Positions 9,462 through 20,300 of a stretch of DNA of 64,000 nt are shown here, in pieces (within the stretch, counting starts at the first letter, position 1; each line of letters starts with the position of its first letter). This DNA is from Reichenbachiella agarivorans (lineage in GTDB: Bacteria > Bacteroidota > Bacteroidia > Cytophagales > Cyclobacteriaceae), in the NCBI RefSeq assembly GCF_025502585.1, contig NZ_CP106679.1, positions 1,345,001-1,409,000 of the forward strand, given 5' to 3'. The notes beneath the pieces are model-generated. The model did no database searches. It was not told the origin of the DNA and was given only the letters and a program-made list of their open reading frames with translations. The position numbers and the translations under genes were made by a program.

Positions 9462-9484
9462 TTAAACAAGCGTTTAAAACATTT
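9462..9484. promoter_or_regulatory. Candidate TetR operator, copy 2, before the TolC gene
   Basis: TTAAAC (9462-9467) and GTTTAA (9472-9477) form a perfect 6-base inverted repeat with a 4-base spacer (AAGC). It overlaps the 13-mer GTTTAAAACATTT (9472-9484) that also lies in the TetR promoter. The element ends 5 bases before the TolC start codon. AAAC-n4-GTTT is a common half-site arrangement for TetR-family dimers; the link to this regulator is inference. Confidence 0.5.
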
Positions 9485-9489
9485 TAACA

Positions 9490-10812
9490 ATGCGATCGAA
9501 ATTAGTAATATTAACTTTAGTCATGGCTTTGGCTATCCCCACACAGGCGCAAAAGGTATATAGCCTAATGGAGTGCGTGAAGCGTGCCCAAGAAGAAAAC
9601 TTGGAAGTCAGCAACAGTCAATACGACCAATTGCTTTATGACCAACAAGTCAAGGAGGTCAAACGATCTGCGCTACCACAAGTGGGCTTTGGTGCGGAAT
9701 ATAAAATATACACTCAGCTACCTACGACGGTGATTCCTCTATCAGCTTTTCAGCCAGGAGAGGAGGGATACAGTGAAGCCGCATTTGGTACTGACCATCA
9801 GTCTAATTATTCACTGCATTTAGAGCAGGTCATTTTTAACCCCACTCTTTTTGTCGGTATCAAAGCGGCCAATACAGCGGCACAGATGGGTGAGCTTCAG
9901 TACAAACAAACCAAGGAAAATATTACCTATCAGGTCGCCTCCAACTATTTCAATGCGCAGGTTATTGCAGAGCAAATATCTATGCTCAAAGAAAATAGTC
10001 GAACCCTAGATACATTAATCAATAGTACGAGACTCATGCAGGAAAGTGGTTTGGTGAATCATACCGATGTAAGTCGTCTCAAAATCAATCAATCCAAGCT
10101 GGACAATCAAATTGCCACACTTAGTGCTAATTATGATTATGTACTTAATTCACTCAGGCTGCTGCTCAATCTGAGTGCGGATGCAGAGTTTGCAGTTGTG
10201 ACAGACTTTAACCCAACTCCTACTCCACTCGAAAGCAATGAAGCTTTTGATTACCAAGACCGCACTGAGCTGCAATTACTTGATAAACAAAAAGAAGTGC
10301 TTCACCTTCAAGAGAAACAGATTCAGGCTGGATATCTACCTAATATATCAGCAGTAGGTACCTATGGATTTATGGGTTTTGGACAACCTGATCAGGATTT
10401 TTATGAACACTACGATTTTAGTTATGTAGGGCTAAAAGCAAGCTGGTTACTGTTCGACGGCTTTACAAAAACAGCGCAGACAGCACAAAAAAGAATAGAA
10501 CAAAAACAACTTGAATCCAGCATGGAGCTGACACGTCGAAGCATTGAAAACGAAAGAATAAATGCCCTATCCAAATTACGGGTTCACCACCAAGAGGTAA
10601 TCAATCAAAAACAATCAATGGAACTAGCCTCTCAGGTCTATAATGATATCAAACTACAATACAGTGAAGGAGTAGTGGGTGTACAAGAAATTATCGAATC
10701 AGAAAACGAATTGACCGAATCACAAACAAACTATCTCAACTCTTGGGTTCATCTACAACAAGCCAAACTAGATCTAGCCAAAGCAGAGGGAGCATTATTA
10801 AATGACTATTAA
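9490..10812 (+). CDS. TolC-family outer-membrane efflux protein
   Basis: A 440-residue protein with signal peptide MRSKLVILTLVMALAIPTQAQ, followed directly by YSLMECVKRAQEENLEVSN, the usual first helix of the outer-membrane efflux protein (OEP) domain. Two OEP repeats can be seen, with long helices rich in Gln/Glu/Ala, and barrel strand pieces including YSLHLEQVIFNPTLF and YVGLKASWLLFDGF. The C-terminus has the typical VGVQEIIESENELTESQTNYLNS helix. It forms the outer-membrane exit duct for the RND pump encoded two genes downstream. Tight spacing (21 bases to the adaptor gene) places it in a TetR-TolC-MFP-RND operon. Confidence 0.92.
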   Translation: MRSKLVILTLVMALAIPTQAQKVYSLMECVKRAQEENLEVSNSQYDQLLYDQQVKEVKRSALPQVGFGAEYKIYTQLPTTVIPLSAFQPGEEGYSEAAFGTDHQSNYSLHLEQVIFNPTLFVGIKAANTAAQMGELQYKQTKENITYQVASNYFNAQVIAEQISMLKENSRTLDTLINSTRLMQESGLVNHTDVSRLKINQSKLDNQIATLSANYDYVLNSLRLLLNLSADAEFAVVTDFNPTPTPLESNEAFDYQDRTELQLLDKQKEVLHLQEKQIQAGYLPNISAVGTYGFMGFGQPDQDFYEHYDFSYVGLKASWLLFDGFTKTAQTAQKRIEQKQLESSMELTRRSIENERINALSKLRVHHQEVINQKQSMELASQVYNDIKLQYSEGVVGVQEIIESENELTESQTNYLNSWVHLQQAKLDLAKAEGALLNDY

Positions 10813-10833
10813 AACAGTAATCAACATATCAAA

Positions 10834-11904
10834 ATGAAAAATAATAAATCGAAAATAACAAAAATCGCAATTGCAGTAGGAGTAATTGTTTTGCTAGGCG
10901 CATGGTCGATCCATACCCTTTTGGGCAATTCTGAAGAAGTAGAAAAAAAAGTTTACGTTCGTGATTTTGCAATCAAAGTGCCAGTAAAAGTCGCACAGGT
11001 AAGCAACCAAAATCTAAAAGAAAGCAGAAGATACTTAGGAAGCTTTAAAGCCAACAAAGAGATTACAATTACCTCGCAAACACAGGGTGAAGTAATCGGT
11101 ATCTACGCTGAAGAAGGTGTCAAGCTCAAGAAGAATTCACTCATTGCAAGGGTAGATTCAGAGCAAATCGATTTTCAACTCATAGCTGCCAATGCTGCAT
11201 ATCAAGATGCAAAAAGAGAATTTGAGCGCTATGAAAAATTGACCAAGCAAAATGCAGTGGCTGATATCAATCTGGAGAAAGCCGCGCTACAATTAGCAAC
11301 CGCAGAAAGTCAACTCAAAATTCTCCAGAAGCAACAAAGCCATACCCGTATCAAGGTTCCTTTTGCAGGTACATTGGTAAAGAGAGAGTTTGATCTAGGT
11401 TCGGTACTTGCTCCGGGTATGCCATTGGGCACGCTGATAGATATTTCAGAACTAAAATTGGTAATCAGCATTCCAGAAGAAAAAATTCGAGCTTTCAAAG
11501 AGGGGGATGATTTGACTGTTCATTCTGATGTCTATCCTACACAGACTTATGCAGGAGTGGTTACGGCTGTTAGCGCCAAGGCAGACAAGGCACATAAGTT
11601 CGATGTTCAGATCAAAATCAAAAACTCTGATGAATATCCTCTAAAATCAGGTATGTATGGGTGGGTTGAACATCAATACGGTAATCAATCTGAAAGTTTA
11701 TCAATTCCTGTCACAGCACTGATGGGTTCTTCTAAAGATGCAAGTGTGTTCAAAGTCGTAGATGGAAAAGCCCAACTACAAAATATCCAAATTGGGATCC
11801 GCACTGAAGACTTCATCGAGGTAAAAAAAGGTTTACAAGCCAATGAAACAGTAGTAACCAATGGTCAGATCAATTTGAGCGATGGAATAATCGTAACTTA
11901 TTAA
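10834..11904 (+). CDS. RND efflux periplasmic adaptor (MFP/HlyD family)
   Basis: A 356-residue protein anchored by one N-terminal membrane segment (residues 9-30, IAIAVGVIVLLGAWSIHTLL). The membrane-fusion-protein layout is visible. The first lipoyl half reads ITITSQTQGEVIGIYAEEGVKLKK; a helical hairpin covers about residues 110-165; the second lipoyl half reads TRIKVPFAGTLVKREFDLGS. Beta-barrel and membrane-proximal domains follow, ending in VVTNGQINLSDG. It bridges the inner-membrane RND pump and TolC. The gene sits 21 bases after TolC and 27 bases before the pump gene. Confidence 0.92.
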   Translation: MKNNKSKITKIAIAVGVIVLLGAWSIHTLLGNSEEVEKKVYVRDFAIKVPVKVAQVSNQNLKESRRYLGSFKANKEITITSQTQGEVIGIYAEEGVKLKKNSLIARVDSEQIDFQLIAANAAYQDAKREFERYEKLTKQNAVADINLEKAALQLATAESQLKILQKQQSHTRIKVPFAGTLVKREFDLGSVLAPGMPLGTLIDISELKLVISIPEEKIRAFKEGDDLTVHSDVYPTQTYAGVVTAVSAKADKAHKFDVQIKIKNSDEYPLKSGMYGWVEHQYGNQSESLSIPVTALMGSSKDASVFKVVDGKAQLQNIQIGIRTEDFIEVKKGLQANETVVTNGQINLSDGIIVTY

Positions 11905-11931
11905 TTAACAGGTTAATAAACTTTCATAGAT

Positions 11932-14900
11932 ATGAATATAGCAGAGTTTTCAATTAAGCGGCCATCCTTCATTTTGGTGATATTTATACTCACCTCTCTG
12001 GCAGGATTGCTGACTTATAACAAAATAGGATATGAGCTAATCCCTGAGATGGACATTCCTGTCATGACGATCACAACCATATATCCCGGTGCAGCACCAT
12101 CTGAGGTCGAATCATCTGTCTCCAAAAAGATAGAAGATGCCATATCAGAGCTAGACAATCTAGATGAAATCAATTCCAAATCGCTGGAAAGTGCCTCCAT
12201 CGTGATTGTTAACTTCAAAAGTGGAACGGATCTAGATTTAATGGTACAGGATGCGCAGCGCCAGATCAACAATATCCTAGCAGAGCTACCAGAGGATGCC
12301 GAAGCACCTTCTATCTCTAAGATTTCTCCAAATGACATGCCGATTTTACAGATCAGCGCGACTTCCAATCTGGACGGAAAATATTTTTATGCCCAGATGG
12401 ATGACAAACTAATTCCGGAGCTCCAGCAACTCAAGGGTGTGGCAACCATACAAGTGATTGGTGGTGATCAACGGTCTATTAACGTGAGCGTGGATCCAGA
12501 AAAGCTGCACTACTATAACCTGTCTTTGCTACAGGTGACACGCGCCATTTCTTATGCCAATCTCGACTTTCCTACTGGGAAGGTCAAAAGCAACGGACAA
12601 GCCGTGACAGTAAGAATTTCAGGAAAATTTACGAAGATAGACGAAATCAGAGAGCTCATCGTGGCTACAACCGATGATGGTGGCGTGATTCGACTCAAGG
12701 ATATCGCTACCATAACGGACGATATCGCCGAAACAGAAAGTATTGCGAGGTTGAACGGAAAGAATGCAATCCTACTCCGGATCAAAAAACAAGGGGATGC
12801 CAATACTGTAGAAGTCTCCGAATCAGTACTCAACAAACTAAAGGAACTGGAAGAACGCTACTCTAGTCAGGAATTAAATTTCGCCATCGCTCAAAATGAT
12901 GCTGACTTCACACTGGAAGCAGTAGATGCTGTGCTACATGATTTAGAGATTGCGATTATTCTCGTTGCTGCAGTGATGCTCTTATTCCTTCACAGTTTTA
13001 GAAATGCACTGATCGTAATGATTGCCGTCCCTGCTTCCTTGTTGGCTACTGTGGCATTTATGTTCATGATGGGTTACACATTCAATCTCATGACACTTTT
13101 GGCAATGTCGCTAGTGATCGGTATTCTGGTGGATGATTCCATCGTAGTACTAGAAAATATCTATCGACATATGGAAATGGGCAAAAAGCCCATGAAAGCA
13201 GCCATTGACGGCATTGCAGAAATCGGTTTGACCGCACTATCCATCACGCTGGTAATTGTGATTGTGTTCATCCCAGTGACGATGGTTAACTCCTTCATTG
13301 CTGATATGTTCAGACAATTTTCATGGACGATAGTAGTGGCTACACTCTTCAGTTTACTTGTCTCCTTTACTTTGATCCCCTGGTTGATGTCACGCTTTTC
13401 ACAAGTCACACATTTGAATCCAAAGAATCCCTTTCAATGGTTCTTAATTCAGTTTGAGAAAGCTTTGAAAGGCCTAAACGACCTCTACTCTTCGTCTTTG
13501 CATTGGTTTATGGACAAGAAATGGGTGCTTTTTGCTATCCTTCTGGTATTGTTTGGTTTTACAGGGTGGATTGGAAGCTTAGGAATAATCGGTTCAGAAA
13601 CTTTTGCCTCGGGAGACAAAGGAGAGTTCAAACTTAGTCTTGAATACAGCAAAACAACCAGTATAGAAGCAAACAATCTACATACACGAGAAATCGAAAA
13701 CTGGATAGCTTCTAAACCAGAAGTCAAAATGATTCTGACCAATGTAGGTGGGCCTACTTCTGGGATGGGTAGCACAGGCTTAGGCGATCCCTACAAAGCA
13801 GAAATGAACGTAATGATCGATCAGGAAAACTACAAAAATCTCCAGACCGAACCTTTCATGATAGACATCATGAATCAAATCAGGCAAAATTCCTCTGGTG
13901 TGAAAGTAGGGGCTTCTAAAGTAGGCATGACTGGAACAGGTTCAGCACCCATCGAAGTATCCGTCGTAGGTGAAAATTATGACGAAGTAATAGAAACTGC
14001 TAATAAGCTAAAGAACATTATCGAGCATACTCCAGGAGCAAATGACCTGAAAGTGTCTGTTGAGGCTGGTGTACCTGAGGTTCAGATCAATATAGATAGA
14101 GACAAGCTTTCTCGATTAGGTCTTGATGTCGCCACAGTAGGTGCGACTCTTCAAAATTCCCTGCAAGGCAATGATGATAACGAGTTTAGTGAAGAAGGAT
14201 TGGAATACCCAATCATGGTTCGTCTCACCAAATTTGATAGAAAAAATGCCAATGACGTGGAGCAAATTCCATTCATCAACAGTAAAGATGAACTCGTTAC
14301 TTTGAATCAATTTGCAGCAGTCACACAAACTACAGCCCCTTCGATGCTGGAGAGAAAGAACAGGCTTTCCTCTGTGACGGTCACAGGATATACTCTGGGA
14401 GTACCTGCTGGTACTGTAACTCAAAACATCATGGCACAAATGGAAAAAGAAAATTTCCCAGCGGGAATTAACTTTATCTGGGGTGGTGATGTAAAAAATC
14501 AGAAAGAGAGTTTTGGGCCACTAGGTGGGGCATTTGGCATTTCATTGCTATTGATTTATTTTATCTTGGTCGCTCTCTATGACAATTTTGCATATCCACT
14601 GGTCGTACTTCTGTCTGTACCTGTGGCAATTATCGGAGCAATGTTGGCGCTGGGTCTATCGCTGTCTTCCATGAGTATATTTACGATTCTAGGAATGATC
14701 ATGCTACTAGGTCTTGTAGCGAAGAATGCTATTCTGATTGTTGACTTTGCCATCAAACTAAAGGCAGATGGCCTATCCACACGTGAGGCCGTCATGCAGG
14801 CGGGCAACGACCGTCTCAGACCCATACTGATGACAACCATCGCCATGGTGATCGCCATGATACCGATTGCTATCGCATCTGGTGCTGGTGCTGAGTGGAA

Positions 14901-15066
14901 AAACGCCATGGCATGGGTATTGATTGGAGGACTGATGTCTTCGCTGTGCTTGACAATTTATCTAGTGCCTGTGGCATTCGAACTGGTGGATAAAGCGACA
15001 GAATGGATACAATCGAAATTCAAAAAAGATCCTATTAGGTCAGTAGATAGCGTAGAACATGCTTAA
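11932..15066 (+). CDS. RND-family efflux transporter permease
   Basis: A 1044-residue inner-membrane pump of usual AcrB/HAE1 length. It starts MNIAEFSIKRPSFILVIFILT, the typical first membrane helix. TM4 carries the proton-relay pair in LVIGILVDDSIVVLENIYR, and the second half repeats the fold (LGLVAKNAILIVDFA, RPILMTTIAMVIAMIP). The periplasmic docking and pore loops include GAAPSEVE and VRISGKFTKI. The paired Asp residues and lack of a metal motif fit drug/lipid/hydrophobic export rather than CzcA-type metal export, but substrate is not decidable here. It is the last gene of the TetR-led operon and is followed by a strong terminator. Confidence 0.92.
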   Translation: MNIAEFSIKRPSFILVIFILTSLAGLLTYNKIGYELIPEMDIPVMTITTIYPGAAPSEVESSVSKKIEDAISELDNLDEINSKSLESASIVIVNFKSGTDLDLMVQDAQRQINNILAELPEDAEAPSISKISPNDMPILQISATSNLDGKYFYAQMDDKLIPELQQLKGVATIQVIGGDQRSINVSVDPEKLHYYNLSLLQVTRAISYANLDFPTGKVKSNGQAVTVRISGKFTKIDEIRELIVATTDDGGVIRLKDIATITDDIAETESIARLNGKNAILLRIKKQGDANTVEVSESVLNKLKELEERYSSQELNFAIAQNDADFTLEAVDAVLHDLEIAIILVAAVMLLFLHSFRNALIVMIAVPASLLATVAFMFMMGYTFNLMTLLAMSLVIGILVDDSIVVLENIYRHMEMGKKPMKAAIDGIAEIGLTALSITLVIVIVFIPVTMVNSFIADMFRQFSWTIVVATLFSLLVSFTLIPWLMSRFSQVTHLNPKNPFQWFLIQFEKALKGLNDLYSSSLHWFMDKKWVLFAILLVLFGFTGWIGSLGIIGSETFASGDKGEFKLSLEYSKTTSIEANNLHTREIENWIASKPEVKMILTNVGGPTSGMGSTGLGDPYKAEMNVMIDQENYKNLQTEPFMIDIMNQIRQNSSGVKVGASKVGMTGTGSAPIEVSVVGENYDEVIETANKLKNIIEHTPGANDLKVSVEAGVPEVQINIDRDKLSRLGLDVATVGATLQNSLQGNDDNEFSEEGLEYPIMVRLTKFDRKNANDVEQIPFINSKDELVTLNQFAAVTQTTAPSMLERKNRLSSVTVTGYTLGVPAGTVTQNIMAQMEKENFPAGINFIWGGDVKNQKESFGPLGGAFGISLLLIYFILVALYDNFAYPLVVLLSVPVAIIGAMLALGLSLSSMSIFTILGMIMLLGLVAKNAILIVDFAIKLKADGLSTREAVMQAGNDRLRPILMTTIAMVIAMIPIAIASGAGAEWKNAMAWVLIGGLMSSLCLTIYLVPVAFELVDKATEWIQSKFKKDPIRSVDSVEHA

Positions 15067-15092
15067 TCATATTTATTATTTTTTTGAAAATG

Positions 15093-15121
15093 GAGTGCGG
15101 TCTTAGATCGCACTCTTTTTT
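15093..15121 (+). terminator. Rho-independent terminator after the RND operon
   Basis: GAGTGCG (15093-15099) and CGCACTC (15109-15115) pair perfectly across a 9-base loop and are followed by a run of six T. It lies 27 bases after the RND stop codon. Confidence 0.85.
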
Positions 15122-15145
15122 GTTTTCATTGGGAATTGAAGGAAT

Positions 15146-15859
15146 TTGATGAGTAATTTTATACCCATGCAAAAGCTTTTCATTCTCATAATCTTCATCA
15201 CCTTTTCTCCCCCCCTTTGTGCCCAAAAAATATTCACACGGCATCAAGGTTGGTCAGACTTGACTCTTTGGTACAAGGTAGGAGAACACACCAAGGTTGG
15301 GGGAGATTTTGGCTATCGAACAGAACTAGAGCATTTTTCATTTAACCAGACCTACTTTAGACCTACCATAGTTTGGCAGAAAAACCCACTCTACAATGTG
15401 TCCTTTGCCATTTCCAACTTTTATACATTTTTAGAAGATCAACCGAATCTATGTGAATTGAGATTTGCACAGGAAGCCAGCCTATTTTGGCCACAACTTT
15501 CTTTTATGAAAATTGATCATCGCTTGCGGTTTGAAGAGCGATTTTATTACCTAGACAACTACTCTGGCAGAGAAAGTCGGATGAGGTATCGTTTGGCGCT
15601 AAATCCCAACAAATTCACCTTACTAAACAAAGAAGGTTTCTATACCTCTGCCACTTGGGAGACATTTATTGGACTAGGGAATAATTTCGACAATCCCTTA
15701 GGCAATCTACACCGTTGGGAAGCAGTCTTCGGTAACAAAATCAACGATCGCTTTGGCGTAGGTCTCCACTACATTTGGCAAACAACTGTACTGACTGATA
15801 ACTCAATGAAAATCAAAGACAACATTGTCAGGTTGCGATTTGCATACAAGCTCAACTAA
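15146..15859 (+). CDS. DUF2490 outer-membrane protein
   Basis: A protein of up to 237 residues with a signal peptide (MQKLFILIIFITFSPPLCAQ). The more probable start is the ATG at 15167, which gives a cleaner signal sequence; the frame is open from 15146. The mature part shows the DUF2490 pattern: an early QGWSDLTLWYKV strand, paired strands with RTELEHFSFNQTYFRPTI, FEERFYYLDN and a C-terminal strand VRLRFAYKLN. DUF2490 proteins are small beta-barrels of unknown function, widespread in Bacteroidota. It stands alone after the RND terminator and its stop is one base from the end of the convergent FadL-like gene. Confidence 0.75.
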   Translation: MMSNFIPMQKLFILIIFITFSPPLCAQKIFTRHQGWSDLTLWYKVGEHTKVGGDFGYRTELEHFSFNQTYFRPTIVWQKNPLYNVSFAISNFYTFLEDQPNLCELRFAQEASLFWPQLSFMKIDHRLRFEERFYYLDNYSGRESRMRYRLALNPNKFTLLNKEGFYTSATWETFIGLGNNFDNPLGNLHRWEAVFGNKINDRFGVGLHYIWQTTVLTDNSMKIKDNIVRLRFAYKLN

Positions 15860-15860
15860 A

Positions 15861-17288
15861 TCAACCTTTTTTCCCAAACTTGTAGAAGGGTAAGGTAAAA
15901 CCTACCAAGAATCTCCATCGCTCCCATACCACCTCTACTCGCTGATCAGGGTTGGTATTGTCATCAGGCAAATTCACGATTTTTCCTACGGTTTGATTAC
16001 CTCTAGAATATACCGAACCAATGGTAAATTCTATTTTATCAAATTTGACCAAAAAACCACCCCCATAGTGGTATATATCGGTAGTAAAAATAGAGTTGGT
16101 GAAATTGTCAGTGATTAGACCAGCTGTATTGTCTGCTGCATCATCCAGAGTAGAATGATCAACCGCCACACTTAAAAACCCTTGTAATTTTTTGACCAGA
16201 TTAAATTCCATCCCTACACCCCAATTGATAACCGACTGCCTCTCGTCAAACATACGATCCATAAATACCATATCATTAACTGGAGCCTTCTGCGCTGTAA
16301 ATGGCTCTGGAACTAGAATGGCATAGCGATCCACCTTGGCAAACCACTCTGCACTACCGTGAAGCTTGAAAGCTCCAAAATCATATGCTGCTCCTACACC
16401 AATAGAAAAAGGAGTCTTGTATTGCACCTCTACATTGCTTGTGCTGTTTTTAATCAACCTAGAGTCGTCATCTATGTCACCGTCACTATCTAGGTCAAAG
16501 CCAGTGAGCACTTCATCGTATTCGGTCTTTGCACTTTTTCGCAATACCGCATATGGTGTGGTGATGGTCATTCCAATACTCAAGTTTTTAGCCTCATAGT
16601 TCATTCCTACCTTGAACACCAAGCTGTAAATTTGAAATTTTTTGACACGCGTCCGCTCAAATGAAGCGACTGCACCATCATCCGCACTCAACCCATCTTC
16701 ATACAAGGCGTAAGTTCTCTTTTGATCCAGCGTAGATAAGAATCCTGAGACACCCACACTAAAATGGTCATTGAGTAGATATGCCCAACTACCACCCATC
16801 CATTCATCCCTGATGGTCTTGCTGACACCAAAATCAATATAAAGTGTCTCTTGACCAGCCCAAGTGTCGTTGAACTCATAGGTCAACTCCGATCGGGTTC
16901 CCAAATTGTAATCAACCTGCTGTCTTGACAAAAAAGCATAGGCAAACTTGTGCTTGGGCAAAATTGGAATCCTGAAACTTCCTGCCGCCAGTGTCGGGGC
17001 ATTCCCAAAATTGGATTCATTCAGATCCGTTTTTTCCACGCCGTCTTTTACCTTGAGACTACTCAATTGGTAGGCTTTGGCACTAATCAAAAATGTGGGA
17101 TTGTCCTGCAAAGCCAGCCTTGCTGGATTGTAAAAGGTAGCTCCCAAATCGTCCACACTGCCAATCACATTGCCACCTAGGAGCATGGATTTATTACCAA
17201 ATTGCTCTGTCCAATAATGTGCATCTTGAGTATAGGCGCTGGATGCAAAAACCAATAAAAATAACAGGCTCAGGTTAGTTTTTTTCAT
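15861..17288 (-). CDS. FadL/OMPP1-like outer-membrane protein
   Basis: A 475-residue barrel protein with signal peptide MKKTNLSLLFLLVFASSAYTQ. The start of the mature chain reads DAHYWTEQFGNKSMLLGGNVIGSVDD, then GATFYNPARLAL. This matches the hatch region of the OMPP1/FadL/TodX family (…GA.tA..NPA.L…), placed as usual near residues 25-65. Later strands are long and aromatic-rich, for example FSIGVGAAYDFGAFKLHGSAEW. Family members pass hydrophobic compounds through the outer membrane; this branch in Bacteroidota is mostly uncharacterised. It is the second gene after the phosphoesterase-barrel gene on the same strand, 69 bases away. Confidence 0.78.
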   Translation of the reverse strand: MKKTNLSLLFLLVFASSAYTQDAHYWTEQFGNKSMLLGGNVIGSVDDLGATFYNPARLALQDNPTFLISAKAYQLSSLKVKDGVEKTDLNESNFGNAPTLAAGSFRIPILPKHKFAYAFLSRQQVDYNLGTRSELTYEFNDTWAGQETLYIDFGVSKTIRDEWMGGSWAYLLNDHFSVGVSGFLSTLDQKRTYALYEDGLSADDGAVASFERTRVKKFQIYSLVFKVGMNYEAKNLSIGMTITTPYAVLRKSAKTEYDEVLTGFDLDSDGDIDDDSRLIKNSTSNVEVQYKTPFSIGVGAAYDFGAFKLHGSAEWFAKVDRYAILVPEPFTAQKAPVNDMVFMDRMFDERQSVINWGVGMEFNLVKKLQGFLSVAVDHSTLDDAADNTAGLITDNFTNSIFTTDIYHYGGGFLVKFDKIEFTIGSVYSRGNQTVGKIVNLPDDNTNPDQRVEVVWERWRFLVGFTLPFYKFGKKG

Positions 17289-17357
17289 TTGTCCATTAGG
17301 TCATAAGGTGGAATCTAAAAGTAATCAAAATATGACTACTTACGCTCAAAAGCCTTT

Positions 17358-20300
17358 TTAAAAGAAAAAACCAAAATCAAAGGAGATCAAATCCTCCTCT
17401 GGTGAAAAGGCATAAGACAGAGCCATCGAGAATTTGCTCAATGGTGCGACCCACACACCAGCCCCTAAAGCACTGTGCCATTTGTTAGAATCCTCTGAGC
17501 CGACCCAAACCCGTCCTACATCATAGAAACCATGTACTCCAAATTTTCCTGGAAACAGGAAGGAAGAAAAATCCTTCAATTTGATGCGTAGATCTGTGTT
17601 TTGATAAAATGAAGTCCTGCCATAAAATCTAGTTCGTCTAAAACCCCGCAAATTGGTTCGTCCTCCCAACGTATTGGCATTGTAAAACTCACCATTGACA
17701 AACTGTCCAAAATTATGCGCATAGCCTGTGCGAGACGCCAAAGTCACAATGGCTGGATAGCTGAAGCTATAATACAGACCTAGCGAGGTGTGAAAATGTG
17801 CATAGTCAGTGGTATTGTCATTCAATCCAGCAAATGCTGTGTAGTTGGTCTCAAAAAGCAGTCCTCTGGTAGGAAACATCTTTTCGTCGCGGGTATCGAA
17901 TTCTACCTGAGCATAGGCACCTGAATAGAACCTTTGGTCGTCAAACAAATCACTCGTATCAAACTCGTCGAAATCTGGCGAATCGATGTAAGTATTGTCG
18001 TTTTCATCCACACGTACCGTTCTGTTGATACTCCCCACGGTGAAGAGTCCCGAGTTTCCTAGTTCTCTGGTCAAAGCAACCCGTAGGATGTCATCCTTGA
18101 TTCTGGTGCGGTAATAATCAATGCCTTCGTCCAAATCATAAACTGATTCATTGCCGATTCCGAAGAAATTATTGACCACAGGTTGACTAAGTTCCAATTG
18201 TGTAAATACATTCCACTTGCCCAACACATCCATATAGTTGCCTTTATAGTTGACATTAAAGGCACCAGTCGCCACTGCTACATCCGCCATCAGCAAATGC
18301 TTGGATGCATAAGGCTCGCGCCTCCAAGCATGTCTCGTGTATTGATACCCAACCCCCACAAATACCCCATCGTCTGGGTTGAATGAGCCATAAATGATCG
18401 GCACCAACAAGTCGTATTCGTAACTATATCTATTGTAGTCATTGATGTCGCTTCTATCGCTCAATTTGGATTTGAAAGACTGCTGATCAGTTTTCAGATT
18501 TGTAGATTTCCTGTCATAGATGAGTACATTTTTGGCAGCATGATGCGTCGTCTCATCGTAAATCTCATCCTTACCTTTGCCACCGATGACTCTGACTTTT
18601 ATCGCAGAGTGCACCTCTCCTGATATCTTGATCTCATCATCCGAGTCAAAAGCATAGATTCGCACTTCCTTGGTATCATCATTTGTGAACGTCCTGTCGT
18701 ATATGACTTGCTCTACTTCTTCCTTTTTGGAGATTTTGTGAATCGTCACTTTAACCCTATCCTTGTCCAGATTTTGAATCAAAATGAGTTCTTTCTTGTC
18801 CGAACAGAGAATCTCTACTTCCTTAGCGAGACTCTCGTAAAACTCCATGCCATAGTCGCCGAGATTGTCACGGCGCGCTTTCAAGACATCAATCGTCCGT
18901 TGACCTGACGCTGCAAATACATTCTCTGGCCATATGTGAATAGCATCCTCAATCACCTCATCCGTCAGACTATCTTGTACTACTTTGATCATGTCTTCCC
19001 AATCCGCTCTGTCCAAACTCGTCAAATAAAAGCGATCCAAATGTCTGGAATTGAAATTGAACCCTGGTGCCCATTTCATCTCAGGATTGAACCCTTCGAT
19101 TTTGGGCATCCCCCATTTACTACTTGCCAATTTGGGCAAAATACCATCATTGATGAAAAATACTTGGTCTCTATCTCTTGGAATCGCTTTGTAGGTTTTT
19201 CCTTTTCCACTTTCACTGTCATAAGACGCCCATCTCCATTGATCCTCGTGTCTATCCCAATCCCCGATAATCATGTCAAACATCCGATTTCTCAACAGAA
19301 AATCCTCGTCCACTCGGTTGTCATTGTCGTCCCTGAGAGCCTCAAAAAGATCGGGGGAACCGATGATTTCAGAAGAATTACCAAAGAACTTAGCCTCAGA
19401 CCAATCATCATTTGGACGCTCTTCGAATAGTGCTAAGTGGTTGGCAAACATCTCTCTATACTGCCCAAATGCTCCATCATCTGGTACATAGACTAATCGT
19501 GGATTGGTGTGATAGATCCCAAGTGCGTCCGCCATCGGAGGTACTACATAGGCTGCATAGGGATGGCTGGCACTGATCTGATCTTGGACTACATTCTCGG
19601 CTAGCGTTGCCTTCAACATTCGCGGCAAAGCTCTATCGGCGTATTTCTCCACCGAGCGTAGCGAATATTGTTTTCCATCCTCCGCCTCCAGTCTCAAAGA
19701 ACTTGTTTGCATACCACCGCCCTTTTTGATTATTTCCAAGCCTCCCTTTTCTGTGGATAGATTAAATACGGGTGCTTCGACCTCCATCTCCCAAACATCA
19801 CGATAGTTATCTCCCATCCATTTTCTTTTTCCTTTGGACGCAATGTACAAAGTCGATGCTTGTGCTTTCTTTGTTTCTCTTTCGCCTGTGTAGACAGGTA
19901 TTTTGTCATATCCATCATCTATGAACCGAAAATCATACAATCGCTTTTCATAGATTTTTTCTCCTGTTGGCGCTTCTTCATCGACAGCCCAAAATTCCAA
20001 ATCAGCTTGACCTTGAGGGGAATAATTCACCTTGCCAAACCCAATTCTGGATCGCCCAAACTCTAAATACTTTCCGTTTTCTTTGAGATAAGTAGCTTTA
20101 GACCCTGAGCCACTCACTACATAGTTCACACTATCCTTGATGATATGCTCCAGCGCATGCTCGTGACCCGATACATAGATGGTGTTCGAGTAATTTTTGA
20201 GCAGGGACTCAAGGGCATTTTTGATCGCCTGATACTCTGGATGAGGTATATCTTGGAGTGAACCAGCTGTGGCGCGATAGCTTGGATACAATGACCCAAT

